A DNA stretch of 64,000 nt from Fasciolopsis buskii (GCA_008360955.1 LUCM01007949.1:1-64000), one strand, 5' to 3'. Counted from the stretch's first letter, positions 47,640 to 59,900 are shown. Program-made: numbers and translations. The notes: generated by a model not told the origin, from the letters alone.

Positions 47640-48544
47640 CTAAAAAAAAACAAGTATACAAATCGCCCAGTTTTTTCCCCCGACCACGTAGCGTCCGAGT
47701 GTGTCATTGAACACTTGAGGAAAAGAGGTTGAGTACGTTTGTTCATACCTGTCGCTTGGATTTGTTTTGCCGAAAGTGGAGTAAGACTGAAATGATATCA
47801 GATGTGATAAAATAAAATTTAGTGTAAATTACTATGCAAATCCAATAGATTAGATTCGAAAGCGATTAATTGAATGGCAAATTGTGATCATTGCATTCGT
47901 TCGTACGATTTCAAAGACCAAATCATTCGTGTAAAAAGTGCGGATATAGGTAGCATTTATTCTCTTGTATATTGAAATTGCTTGATCTGTTGACTATCAC
48001 TCCAAGTGACCGTCATTTTCATTTTGATCAATGGAAATGTCGTGCACCTTGGGTTTACAACACTTCATCTTTTTTCTTCTTTTGGAGGTCGGTTTGTTTT
48101 TTTTGTGCTCAGCACTATATTTTTTTGTCTTCCATTAGATTCCTCCTTGGTTGCTTCTATTCTACCGGGAAAGATGCAACTTGATGAAGAAAATTCGGCC
48201 ATTCATCTATCTGAATATACAGGAAACATTTTGCACTTCATAAGTACGGGATAAAATAGACGATAAAATAGGTCGGAAGAAAGAATGAATAGATTGTCTA
48301 AGCTCCTATTTGTGGAAAAACAATAGTTACTCAATGGCAGAACTCGATCGAAACAGGTGACAAAGTTCCGAAGTCCAGTTGCAAACAATAATGATACTAC
48401 TTTCATTTTACTTCACTAAACTCGAAGGATTTTATTTTCGCTAAAAACCAAGTCAAATAAGGTCATAACAATTAAATTTTAGGCAGAAAATCTATGAACT
48501 CCAAAAGTCCGGAAGAACGAGCTCAACGGTCTAGCTACCACATG

Positions 48545-48775
48545 TGCACACACACACGCGCGCACACATATCACTGTTTTGGCCTGACAGTCCTATCTTG
48601 CAAAGCTATCCTTAATTCATTTCGTGAAATTCTCAAATGACACGAGGCGAACTGGTCGGAACTTACCACCCGGGTCACAATTTGTGAAAATGCTGCAATC
48701 GAGTTTTGGGTTCTCGGTCGATCCGCTGAACGATTAAACAATCGGGATATAGTCAGGCCATAAATATTTGCCAAC
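48545..48775 (-). other. strong donor with competing open frames
   Basis: On the minus strand a near-consensus donor GGGTG|GTAAGT lies at 48662-48667. Upstream, the acceptor-like AATCGTTCAG and a short frame with GSTENPKLDCSIFTNCDPG make a plausible small exon, while another frame over the same bases is open for 67 codons. Downstream the plus strand has an alternating CACACACGCGCG tract (48548-48567). Confidence 0.15.
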
Positions 48776-49456
48776 CTAACGAGAATATTCCATACGGTGA
48801 GAACAAGTGGTGTAAGAAACCGACGGATGGTGAACTCCTAACATAACACCCCGCGAGTTTGTTTGTGTGTGTGCGATCTGGTCATTCAATACCGATTATT
48901 GCAGTTGTGAATTTGTTATCATATCTTTCTCCTAGGGACTTTGCAGAAGCAAACAATTTTATGCCGGAATGAATTGTTTGATTGATTTCAAAAGTTGGAC
49001 AAACCACTCCAAATAATTGCCTGTGTCTGAGAAGAAACATAACCGACCGTGTAAACACGTTTGGGCAAAACGAATATCGTTCATTCAGCAACTCTCACAA
49101 ACTTGGAGCGTTTGATTTCACGCTGGCAAGAATGGGTTTAAGAAAACTTGATCGTCTCACAAATCAGAAAAGAAAAATTTGACATATCCCCGATTGGGAT
49201 TCAAGAGTTCATTCATCAAAATCAGTCCAACCGATGAAGTTTTCTATTGCTTCCAGTCACTCATTAACTTTCATTCTCTTTGGGGTTCTTTGTACTTCTG
49301 TCTCTGGCTTATTTCTTTCCTAATCAGACCGATTCTATCAGCCTGCAGATTTTCATCAGTTTAAGAATCTACCGTGAAAAATTTTCCCATCTTACATTTA
49401 GATAAAAAACGGTAAATTTGGGAAGACGGCTGTTTTAACTCTCGATATTATCGTTT

Positions 49457-49630
49457 TCATATTTTTCCTTTGGTTTACTTAGTGAAACAACTGTGTGCGT
49501 CATACTTAGGGAAAGGATTGGTGGTCAGCAGAGTTACTATCAGGCCGGGAAGTTGACTGGCGATGGAAGGATTCGAACCCGCGATCCGCAAGTTCGAACG
49601 CTATCATCTTATTTGTCTGAGAATTGGCGG
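49457..49630 (-). mobile_element. SINE-A copy
   Basis: The minus-strand head and B box GGTTCGAATCC are intact, followed by TTCCATCGCCAGTCAACTTC. The body is diverged (TAACTCTGCTGACC) and the tail is short (TTGTTTCACTAAGTAAACC). Confidence 0.8.
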
Positions 49631-49874
49631 TCGCATGCATACACCAGTGTCCTGTCTAGCCGAATAGTAAATAAACATTCAATTAACCAATCGAACCCGG
49701 TTGACTGAGTAGTTTAAGTAGAACTTTGGCAGCTAGTTTTTTAAAGTTCAAAAAATACGTACATTTATCATTCGAAACTGGACATTTGACCACTTTACAA
49801 TTAGAGTGCAGTTTGACTTCACGAATACGAGCGCATACAGAGTGAACTTTTAGACACCACAAACAAGGCTGGCT

Positions 49875-49917
49875 TATATATATATGTATGCATATATATA
49901 TATATATATATATATAT
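49875..49917. repeat. (TA)n microsatellite with TATG units
   Basis: A TA alternation interrupted by TATGTATGCATA near its left end. Confidence 0.9.
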
Positions 49918-50080
49918 GTAATACACGTTAAATTCCTTTGGATTTTATTTTGCTTAGAAGTTTCGTTCTTTGAGCAGTGACCAACAAGTCTGAAATAATT
50001 TGTGATACTCAGCCAGAATAGTTGTTCCACAACACTGGGTGAACAAAGGCGCTGTTTTCTCCCGGATATAGGGAACAAAA

Positions 50081-50150
50081 TAGCTCAGTTACCAAAGCAT
50101 CTAACTGGCAGGCGGGAGATCCTCGTGGTGAACTTTGGATGTGGAAAGTG
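50081..50150 (+). mobile_element. tRNA-like segment without B box
   Basis: AATAGCTCAGTTACCAAAGC followed by ATCTAACTGGCAGGCGGGAG closely resembles the 5' two thirds of a tRNA or tRNA-derived SINE, with A box TAGCTCAGTTACC and an anticodon-arm-like section. The expected GGTTCGAATCC is replaced by GGTGAACTTTGG. I read it as a decayed SINE head or tRNA relic. Confidence 0.45.
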
Positions 50151-50719
50151 TGAATGTGGATTTCACCAAATACACAGGTATTCACCTTGCTTTGTAATAT
50201 TTACGAGCATTACAAATAAAAGCGGTCGATACCATACAAAATAGTTTGGACTGCGTTTTGGTTGATCTTTCAACACAGTTTAAAAAGGGCTTTTCGGTTT
50301 TGCTATCCACTGTCCAGAGGGATGTTGCGAATTCTGTGTGCCCACCGAACGGTTACCTGGGTCCAGGTTACCGTATGTATGATCTGTCTGTTCGAGTGCA
50401 CGTAAACCGGACACAAAACACACGAGCGATGCGAACGTTTCGCTTTCTGACAACCAGATGTATCGTTTTGGTTGTGACATTTCGTGCCGATCATCCTGTG
50501 AACCAGTTGTCGTTGTTATTCAAGGCGTTTACCGCAGCAGTCTAACAAACGGTGCCCGTGATCACGATATTTGCAACGAATATTCTCTCGGATAACCTAT
50601 TTAACCGACTTTCGTTTTTTTCCAAATCAACCAATTTGCAAAAGCAAGATATGTGTACTAAAATGGCCTTAGGGTTTTCAGATAACAAGTGAACTGAATA
50701 TATGGCGATTTTAACTTAC

Positions 50720-50892
50720 TGCGCAATTGATTGGTCGATTTGTTGAACGAATGGGACGATGAATGCATCGATACAAGGGTTACGAAACAGGCGAATTGGT
50801 GAACTGATGTAGCCCGTGCGATGTTGATTAACACGAAAAAAGCAGCCTGTACTAGAGAGATTTGCGAGGATTTTGATTCCATCGGGCATTGG
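50720..50892 (-). other. exon-like open frame with perfect donor
   Basis: On the minus strand the frame runs from an acceptor TACTTTACAG through CCA ATG and 55 more codons to GCGCA|GTAAGT, leaving in phase 2. About 70 percent of codons end in a pyrimidine by my count, a clear codon-position bias. The peptide (IKILANLSSTGCFFRVNQHR and SSPIRLFRNPCIDAFIVPFV) has two cysteines and looks soluble. The ATG could be a start codon, but no signal peptide follows. The overlapping frame in another register is less biased. Unrecognised family. Confidence 0.28.
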
Positions 50893-51237
50893 CTGTAAAG
50901 TACTCTTACAAGACTAGACGACAGTAGTACTGTATTTCATATTTGAGCAGAAGCAACTAACACTTGTTTACTATTTTGCTCGTCCAAGCTGTTGTTTGAC
51001 GAAAGACGATAGCAAGACGGGAAGGTCGTGCGCGCAAATTTTCAACTACCGCGTGGCTTAAACTGGACTGGAGCACATGTGGCGTCGATCGAGCATTTTG
51101 CTAGACTTGAAAGGTTGTGTGTACTTAGGTCTTAGTAGGTTCAGTACTCCTGGATGATTGCGGGATACAGAATTTGTATGCTGAATGAGTTTGGGGTGAG
51201 TTTAAGTGCAAGCCGCGTGATGCAGTCCGGCACATTT

Positions 51238-51590
51238 TTATGCTAACCTGCGTAGACTAGCAGCTAATGAGAATCGTAATGACAAGTTGTAGTGACATCC
51301 AAAAATTCCGCAAAGGTGATTGGATGGAATGGGTTCCATCAATCGGAGTATTTTCAACCCTGTATGTAAACCCATGACTTGTAGATAAAACTCAAACATG
51401 TTTCCGTTCTGCTGTGCTTCTCTGGTTGAATTCATTTGCGTAGATTTGGCCAAAACCAATCCAGTTCTTACTGACAACTCGTATCCGCTCGTTGTCGTGA
51501 CTGACCGAATTTCCTATACTAATTCCGAATCCAAATACTATAGATACTCGTCCCCTGACGGTTTCCGATTATCGATGTTTGCGTTATATC
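51238..51590 (+). repeat. dispersed repeat family D, copy 2
   Basis: The partner of 3895-4250 in the opposite orientation. It shares ATGCTAACCTGCGTAGA, ATGAGAATCG, CAATCGGAGTATTT, the stop-containing AACCCATGA, TTTCCGTTCTG, and the best conserved AACTCGTATCCGCTCGTTG. In the plus-strand frame the block reads NSYPLVVVTDRISYTN and differs from copy 1 mostly by silent changes. It ends near a donor-like TATATCG|GTGAGA. Confidence 0.55.
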
Positions 51591-52384
51591 GGTGAGACTC
51601 GATGGAATGACCCGATGAACGGTTTGAAGGTTACGGATCTAATATTTGAGTACCGAGTCACAGAACATTTGTCCACCACGTATCAGGCCTGGTAGACTTT
51701 GCTAGTTGGGGCTAAAATATCTACCTTGACGAGTTTTGCTCTTTTTTTTTGCTCCCTCCGAATGGAACAGTCACGTTTCCGGGTGTGACCGTTAACCGTG
51801 AACAGTGGTATTCACATTGTCACATTTCGCCAAATCGGAAAGACTGAAAACATGTGCGTTTGCACTGTTAGATTGTGTAATCCGCAATGTTCTTTTCTAC
51901 CTCTCATAGGTCCGCTCCCTGTCTAGTGCATATTCATTCTTTCTATGAAAACATAAAACAATGTGTGAAACGTAGCGGTTAACGGAGTTCATTATTTTGT
52001 TTAACCGTAAAAAAATAATGATGATACTGAATAGAACAACTGACAGTTGACGAATAATCACTGGATAAGATCGATCCACCGCGATCACCGGACAGATAAA
52101 CCAGTAATTCCATGGCATGTAATTTTAATGTCGCAAGGGATACCGACATTTTCTGACGGTTGATAATGTCCAACACACATGCCGACATTCGGTTTTTTCC
52201 GACCAATAATTTCAGTAGTTGGAAGGATGCGGACATTTATAAGGTTCAATCTGGTTAATCCAATGTGCATGAGCTATTTCACTAATCATTTCACTTGTAA
52301 AAGTTAAACTACTCAATACGTAGTCGTATGGAAAGATGAAAGTTTTAGCAGAGATAGGACTACTATTATTATTGTGCCTACGGT

Positions 52385-52705
52385 CTACGTGAAGCGGTCC
52401 TCTACAGCTAAATTATACTCGAGACCATTTGTAAAACAAATTCTCCCTAGGAGTCGATCAGCCAAATTCGATAGGTGCAACATCATCATGTGGTGAAGTT
52501 CAACAAACCGTTCAGAGCCTGCCCGGTAGCGCAATGACCAAGGCATTCGACTCCAAATCATTCGTCCTGGATTCGCGTCCCAGTTCGGGCGCGGTGGATA
52601 TGCACTGCTGATGATTCCTAACAAGGCTGAAACAGCTGTACAGTGGCGCTTAGTGACCCCACGGTTTCTTAATGGGGAGTTGAACGATCATATCACGTGG
52701 TGAAT
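52385..52705 (+). mobile_element. SINE-B copy, long form (reference)
   Basis: From left to right: a 5' segment (TAGGTGCAACATCATCATGT, GGTGAAGTTCAACAAACCG) shared with the 39.8 kb copy; the tRNA-like head CCCGGTAGCGCAATGACCAA with B-box-like GGATTCGCGTCCC; the middle GGGCGCGGTGGATATGCACT; and the 3' part CCTAACAAGGCTGAAACAGC, GGTTTCTTAATGGGGAGTTG and TATCACGTGGTGAATTATTT. The head is tRNA-derived by its promoter boxes. Confidence 0.75.
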
Positions 52706-53304
52706 TATTTTGTGATAATTTTTCATTGTTTCAAAAATTATTTGTTTACGAAATGCCTTAGTCCATCAAGCACCACTCTGTTAATAAAAAACAGCATACA
52801 ACATACATAGTACATTTTAGAAGACGCCTAATTCATTTGTTTTTTTTTGATACTCAGATAAACAGCTCAGAACAAAGGTAAAATGTCGATAAAAAAAAAC
52901 ATTTTCAGATTTTACTTTGATTTATGCTAATTAAGTGACCTGGTCACAAAGTGTCCTTCTCGCTGTACACTGGTTAAAAAAAGGAGCGAGCCAGTCGGTC
53001 AGTGACATGACAAAAAAGTATGAAAATCTTGACCAACAAAGTAGTTAATGTGGACCAAGTTAGATTATTGAGACGGGGTTTGTTAGATTGTCTCAAGCGA
53101 TGGTTGAAAACACTAATCAATTGCGTTTTTGCATTGGAAATCTTCATCTTTTTTTCTATCTGATTTTTAATCGATTATTCTGTAGACGATTTCCCACTAT
53201 GTCTCGTTCTGTTTTTCGTGCAGTGGTTGATGCTATGAGGTGGCAAACCAGAGCACATTGGTTAAATATTATTGGTTGTAAAACTGAATAAAACGACCCT
53301 ACTA

Positions 53305-53360
53305 CACACAGATACACCCACGGGGAATCGAACCCAAAACGTGGTGCCAGTAAAACTCTG
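53305..53360 (-). mobile_element. tRNA-like T-arm segment
   Basis: The minus strand contains TTGGGTTCGATTCCCCGTGG, a perfect Pol III B box with a GGG/CCC stem, and about 50 bases 5' of it loosely tRNA-like sequence. No A box is clear. Confidence 0.35.
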
Positions 53361-53569
53361 AAAGATGACCTCTTGTAAATCAATGTACTGGTTACTCTGT
53401 AAATTTCTCGAATGTTGAATTTACTTTTTGTCACCAATCGAAGAATGGTTGTCTGACGTAGTGGACTTATGGATCCATTCTGCAAAATAAATTTTCCGAC
53501 AAATGCTGACAACCCATAGATGGATCGAAAAGGATGATGGGGAAATCGTTTTAGTAGCACGTGATCTCT

Positions 53570-55080
53570 TATTTGTTTTTAGCAAAGAAACTCATGTAAC
53601 TTCTATTCCAAAAGTTTTCCACGAGCAAATACATTTACACCTACTCATTGACATATAATCGTCCAATACATGCACATTCTCGGAATAAAATAAATGCACA
53701 AATTTTAAGTCAGTCCCGTCATGTGTGGTCCGGCCCTAATCAATCAAAGTCTCTAATGGTCGCACCTAATGAGACACTCCTTTTAGAGTCCTGCGTGTTT
53801 GTACATATAACTGCAGAAATGCACGCTCTAAGCAAGAGTTTATGAGGGTTTCTAGTCGCACCCAAATCCATTTGCTCGTAAATGGCGCCGTTCAAAGTGT
53901 GTTAAAGGAAAAAGACACTGCTCTCTACCACCCGCACTCCCCTGTTCGCCTCCACCCCAGAATCCCTGCTACTAAAGCGCCCATCATCTGTGTGAGTTGG
54001 CATGTGTCCAGCATATAACGGACTGGGCACGAAAATTACCTGATTGGTTGACTAGTTGTGTATCAAAGCGAGGGTATGAGTCACTCTGTTCAAAATGTCT
54101 CCGTGGCTGATTGAAATAACCCATATTGACTGAACGAATTCTCCAACTTAAATTAGGCGTAAGAAATGTATAATCGCACGCATGCCATGATTGAAGTCAA
54201 TCAATCAGTCATTCGTCTTTGAATGAATAAGTAAATCACTAACGATGTGGAGAACGGAAGGGGCGTATCTGCACATGTGTAGACTGGCTGGTTGAAGATC
54301 ACGAACGTAGCCAGGTGGCGGATGACATTTCAGCACATATGAAACAAATTGAAATATCTTGCTGTTGTGTAGCCATGATAAGTTGTTTTTTTTAGAAAGA
54401 ACTCTGTGACGAGAAAGATTTTGGAAGTGAAAAAGAACGACCATCCCTAGAGTCTCATCCTAGATATGTAGATTATTCGCTGAAATAAAACCGCAGCGTC
54501 ATCCAGTGAACCGAAGAACATATGAAACGGACTCACTGTTTGTGTACCCGGTGTCCGCGTAGAATAACTATGTCAAATTCCAACGGAGTTCAACGTAAAA
54601 CATTCGGTTCATCTTAGAAATTAATCCGAAAGTAACAGGAGGTCTTTCAAATGCTCATTAAGACGGTGGATTTTGCATACTAGGAATGCAGAATGTCAAA
54701 GCTCATCTGAAAGGTGCGTAAACTGAAAGAATTTTTCATTCGTCCTAAGGTACTCCAGAAATTCAAGCTTCGTCTTTCTGAATTACTAATTACACAAGAA
54801 ATTTGACTTTAGGAAAGGTGGTATCCGGTTAAACCAGGGGACTATAGTAACACAATGTATGTAAACGCGCTACCGAAATGCGACTGAAGACAGAGTTCAT
54901 AGACGGAATAGTTTGTCTTTGTGGTAAATATTTGGGAAAGCGATAAATTTTAATTCCCGTTTTATGCTGTTGCATCATGTTTATTTTACAAAGAATCAGA
55001 ACTAAGACCGTCGAAACTGGTCCTACAGGTGTTAGATAAATGCGCTTTGGTCCCACATATAACTCAGTAGGTAACAATAA
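53570..55080. other. no firm feature
   Basis: On the minus strand the 132-codon frame at 54829-55227 contains an acceptor ATAATTTCAG at 55085-55093 that would give a phase-2 entry (first residues ELLLPTELYVGPKRIYLTPV), but no matching donor was found. Confidence 0.3.
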
Positions 55081-55430
55081 TTCACTGAAATTATTTATCA
55101 TTCGCGGGAACTGACATAGCTCGAGACGAATAAGCAAGAACAAATATGTTAAGAATCCGGTAGACCACGAACCCAAACTAAATGCATTAAAAACTCGATG
55201 AAATATAATTTGTTCACCACAAACCAAAGGTTTGAGTCTGTTCTTTAGTAGATTTTCGCTTTATTTTACTTGGAGTTCACCTACCCGATTAGAAAGTCAC
55301 TTTATATCTCGCCCACATGGCATGTGGACACTTGAATTCCGTGTTTAAAATGCACGTACCTCAGTAAAGACGCTTTTCAGATCTGCAGATCAACGGTGAA
55401 CTAGCGGATACGGTCGTCGAGTTTTTTTAA

Positions 55431-55575
55431 ACGTTTATTATCTTTATTAATGAAATAACAATGTACATCATTTTTTAGGAATGGGGCCGCGGCCAACAGA
55501 GGGCTGCCAAATAGGGAAGTTGATCGGCGAATTCGGGATTCGAACCCGCGACCTTATCCGTCTGGCCACCGCCGG
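55431..55575 (-). mobile_element. SINE-A copy, left arm of second head-to-head pair
   Basis: The minus-strand head GGCGGTGGCCAGACGGATAA is followed, after a deletion of about 25 bases, by GGTCGCGGGTTCGAATCCCG, the body GGCAGCCCTCTGTTGGCCGC and the tail TTGTTATTTCATTAATAAAG. Confidence 0.85.
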
Positions 55576-55704
55576 TAGATTCGAATCTTTTCACCACCAG
55601 TCAACATTTCCATCCGGTAATAACTCTATTGATTGCGAACCCCTTCGTGGAAATGAAGCATATTGTCGTTTCATTAATAGAGGGAACAAAATATAAAAAG
55701 ATAC
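55574..55704 (+). mobile_element. SINE-A copy, right arm of second head-to-head pair
   Basis: A partial plus-strand copy beginning at the T arm (GATTCGAATCTTTTCACCAC) and running through CAGTCAACATTTCC to TTTCATTAATAGAGGGAAC and AAAAAGATACC. It joins the minus-strand copy with no spacer. Confidence 0.75.
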
Positions 55705-56669
55705 CATGGGTTGCTTAGTGAAATTCATTGTAGAGATAAACGTGTTTCCAATAAAATAAAATTGAGCCGTGGGAAAACAATCTACTCAAGCAAACATGAC
55801 CATTGATTTTTGGTGAAATTTAACATAGAGTTCCACGTTGAAATTGCTTGTTTCGCAGACAACTATTTTGTTTGAATCCTGGATGCATTGTTTTCATTGA
55901 GTTCACGTTTCATTTTTTTCTGGTGATTATTCTCGAAAGATACGAAATCTGCGTCCTTAGGAGTGGATTAGAGTTAACAGGAATGTGTGCCAACATTTTT
56001 GCTTACTACTTCTAGTTACTTTAGTATAATAATCATTTACTTATAATGAATCGGCGTGATAAGCATAGCTAACAGATCAAAAGATATGCAGCGAAAAGCA
56101 TGCAAAAGCGTCGAACGAGAATTAAGCTTACAACAAACAAATTGCTTGTGCGATCCTTTTGTACTTCAGTCAATTTGACGAAATGGATGACATTTGAAAT
56201 CTCATTCCATAGACTGCTTTTTATGAGCCATTTACAAACCATCTTCAAATATGCATCCATCGGAAGAACAAACTGGTCGCTAAATCAACTTGATTAGCAA
56301 GTTGAAATCCTGCACAGAACTGTTATCCGCCGCGGTTAGCAGTTCGTTTCATGGACGCATTAAGTTTATTCGGCAAACGAGGATTTTAGTTATTTTCAGC
56401 CTTCTTTGTAAAATAACATTTTAACTAATGGTTAGATCACCATATTGGATTAGAGGAGAAATTTTGATTATCGTTCTTGAATAACAACATGTGAATACAA
56501 TTCTCTTCTTTTTCTGAATGGATTGCTATCGTTTAATCAGTTTGGTGAATAATCATAATAAAGTGACAATTTAATTTGAAGTCCTAGGCACCATTTAACA
56601 TAAAAATTCAGTTTTTGAGAGCATCTAGTTCTACTCTGTTTTATATAGCAAAAGTATCGACACTCTTAC

Positions 56670-56726
56670 CTTCAGCCGGTTTCTCTTTTTCTAACATAGG
56701 CGATTGACGTAGGACTCCCGATGAAC
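56670..56726 (-). other. exon-like segment, second of a pair, phase 1 to 1
   Basis: On the minus strand it follows a polypyrimidine acceptor (AACCTTCTCTTTAAG) and ends at the strong donor GCTGAAG|GTAAGA. The frame is 18 codons (SSGVLRQSPMLEKEKPAE), entering and leaving in phase 1. It joins in frame to the segment at 56783-56872 across a 56-nt intron. Confidence 0.28.
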
Positions 56727-56782
56727 CTTAAAGAGAAGGTTCAATTTGGCTGTGGGATGCACTGATGCACTGAGATACTTAC

Positions 56783-56872
56783 GTAACTGGGCTTGAACGT
56801 CCAAGGCTTTTTTCGACTGCCTAGGGATTTCTGTGCGCTGAACCACGTGACTACTCTCAGCCTTATTCAGTT
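56783..56872 (-). other. exon-like segment, first of a pair, phase 1 to 1
   Basis: On the minus strand 29 codons (LNKAESSHVVQRTEIPRQSK, then KALDVQAQL) end at a near-perfect donor CAGTTAC|GTAAGT. Entry would be at CATAAG|AA in phase 1. The highly polar peptide resembles a cytoplasmic or linker region. A possible upstream exon ends at GTCGAGTG|GTAAGA near 57371, also in phase 1. Confidence 0.28.
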
Positions 56873-57744
56873 CTTATGAATCCCAGGAGCAGCAAACTGA
56901 AAGCGTTATTTACATGTCACACAACAACAAACAAACAAAAAAGCAGCTCTAAATTCACTCCAATACAAATTGGACTTTTTGTTAGGTTTCGGCTATCCAG
57001 AAACTCTGCATATCCGCCATCGATGAATGAATCGGAGGTACGTGATGTGTGCATCAGAGCTAATCAATAATGAATGTCATTTGCGGCTCTGTGTGTGTGG
57101 TGTGTGGTTGAATGGACAGACTAGCTTGGATGATCACTTTTTTGGACGGGGGTAAAATTTTCCCGACTCGGTGAATATTTGACGAAATCTAATGATGACG
57201 CCTATCCTGTTAGCTTCTCTACAGAAATGGTCACATGTGTTGTTGTCAAATCCAAACGAAAATGGGTGAAAACTTCGTTTTTGAAACAGCCGGGATTAGA
57301 ATGCAGCCACATTCCGCCATATTTAGAATGCCAAAGTAATTCCGCGATTTGAAACTCAATGCTTCTTTTCTTACCACTCGACCACATTAAATCCGAGTTA
57401 GTGATCTTGTGAAATGTTAAGTGACGCCAAATGGGTAACCAAGTGTAACCACGTAGTCTAAGACCCATTGAGAGTGTTTCTACCACTGACTTGAAGGCTG
57501 TTTAAAGTATATCGTTCTACTAAGTAAAAAAACCTATCTATTCCTCAAGGAGGACAAATTAACAAAATTTATTCTCACATCCAGTAAGATAAATAGATGG
57601 CAGTCACTGCCCTTCTTAGTAGTACGTTTTGCATACGGATGGAAGAACACGACCGGGTTCGCGGTAATGCCGCTTTTCAGGTTTGAGTACCTGGTACTTT
57701 CCTGTTCAACCGTCCCCATACCAATGCACCAATCAATTAGTTTT

Positions 57745-57850
57745 TTTACTCGAATCTCGTTTGAATTGTTAGGAACGTGAATGGATGATAAGTGAATTCA
57801 AGAATAATGCGGGTGTTGGTCGGTGGATTCTCTTCAGTCATAATGATTGG
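57745..57850 (+). repeat. dispersed repeat family E, copy 2
   Basis: ACTCGAATCTCGTTTGAATT, GTTAGGAACGTGAATGGATG and ATAAGTGAATTC match 41085-41140 in the same orientation. Confidence 0.45.
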
Positions 57851-58073
57851 CATTCCGACATTGGAACTGCAACTTGTGTTAATTTCGAATAGGCGTTTCA
57901 TATTAAAGAGGTAATGATCGACTGAAAGTTATCAATTAGTAGTAATATGTGATTTCATGGGGATCCGAAGGCTACGGCTAATCAAGCCTAATGTCTTTTA
58001 GTCCTTTGTTCGAGGCAGAATTTACGAAAATCTATTTACAACCAATATCTAAAAAAGAACCCCCACATTCTTT

Positions 58074-58205
58074 ACTTCTATTCTATTAATGGAACGAGCC
58101 AATATTCCATTTTTGGGAACGAGGTCGTAATCAACTGGATTTTGCCATGTAAAGCAGTTGACCAGCGGACTTGAACTGACAATTTTCATGTGAACTTGCT
58201 AGGAG
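58074..58205 (-). mobile_element. SINE-A copy, old
   Basis: On the minus strand the head part AAGTTCACATGAAAATTG and GTCAGTTCAAGTCCGCTGGT, then a shortened body and TTCCATTAATAGAATAGAAG, follow the family order with many substitutions. Confidence 0.6.
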
Positions 58206-58209
58206 GTGC

Positions 58210-59900
58210 CTGACGATAGCCGGTTGTGTATTTGTTGTTGTAAGAAGTGATAAAGAAAGAGAATATTTGCCCATGCATCATTGATGCATTCAATCTTTAA
58301 TTTTTTATTACCAGCTCCCACAAATTCAGGTGTGAAAATGGCCGAAATCAAAGAGGCACCAAAATTTGTTTACTAAATTAAAACAACTCACTCGTATTAA
58401 TTTCTCTTGATCGACACTCAATGATCGGATCCGTTTGTTAATTAGTTTGACCCATCTTCATTAACTGGCCCGGTCGTGCTTTGTTACCGCAGCCGTTTTG
58501 TCCTGTGATCAGAATAATGGATATGAAAACTGATTATTCACTACTTCTACAAATGTGACCCTAGTAACAACAATAACAGCTTGGAAAATGTCTGAAAGGA
58601 AGAGGGAAAACTAATGAGAAGAATGACGAAGAGAAAGTTTTTTCTCGCCGTACACACTTCGGTGTTTCCTACTGACACAGAAGTTTAGTGGGAAAGCCAC
58701 TCAGGATCTGCATTACTGATCTCTAAGCCGGAACAAATTCCCTAAGGATATAAAACACTACCAAATTGCATCTTCAAAGATAGGACCAAGAAAGTCAAAA
58801 GCATGAAGTGATATCATCTCTAAGCTAATTCGTGCCGTGGACGCCACATTGTGTCCTCTAGCCGTACGAGGCATATGCAAGATGAACTGTAGACGATAAA
58901 CAAATGCAAGTCACACATGTAGGAGCCATTTGTCGTAGTTGGCGTAGGGTGATTGCCTGAGTCAGACACGACCAATCGGATTCGATAGATACTTCATGAA
59001 AATCCATGTATCGCGATCCTAAGAACAAGACAATGTAGCGAATATCTTTTTCGATAACTTGAGAAATAGACGACGATTGTACTTCTCCTCATCTTTGAAG
59101 TACAAAAAAAGACGGTTTTGTCTTCCCCTGTCACTTTTGTGTCAGTTCTTTTTATGCTACCCCCTTTGAAATTGTCACCAATCTTTTCCAGAAACTTTGC
59201 TTCCTTTCTCCAGGAGAGAGAGAACACGTTGATGCATGCACAATGGCTGTCCAAAGTGAACTATTTTCGTTTTCATTCTCTATTCGCCTATCGCCGTTAG
59301 TCATGAGAGAAAAATGTTTGTAGAATTATTATATAAATTGGGTTTGTTTTAGAAATAGTTGAGGGACAATGCTGATCACATACGGAAAACTGAAGGGACT
59401 GAACCGCTGCCTATTTGTACAGAAGGATTAGTCGGTCCCAAACGTCCCAATACGGTCCTGGACGCTACTGTTGTCTGCACATGAGATAGATTTTTTGCCA
59501 GATCGATTAACGAAAACAGCGCGAAACTTCGTGAACCTGGGTATGACAAAGGAATTGTATAAGAATTTGGTTGGAATGTGCCTGCAATGCTGTTTGATCT
59601 ACGTGGGTTAGGTACTCAGAAATGAAAATCCCCAATGAGTATCGTGATACATTTTGGGGAACATTCGAATTCCTGTCGGATTTTTACGCTGCAAGACCAG
59701 CCATTCGGAAAAAGCAGATAAAGTCCCCTACTACTGAAAACTATCAAGCAGTCAAGCTGTGCAAGGTTGCGTGTGATTTTCTCGCTTCCTAGAGAGAAGT
59801 TCGCCGTCACCTCGGAGACCATCATCTAGTACAATCTGAAGAATGCGCTATATCATGAAGTGATGATGGACGACGAACCGCTGAGAAACAGACCGGCTAG
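58210..59900. other. no firm feature
   Basis: The minus strand at 59616-59825 holds a 69-codon frame (ending CSPKCITILIGDFHF) next to a donor-like TTCTGA|GTACC. Nothing else was recognised. Confidence 0.35.
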
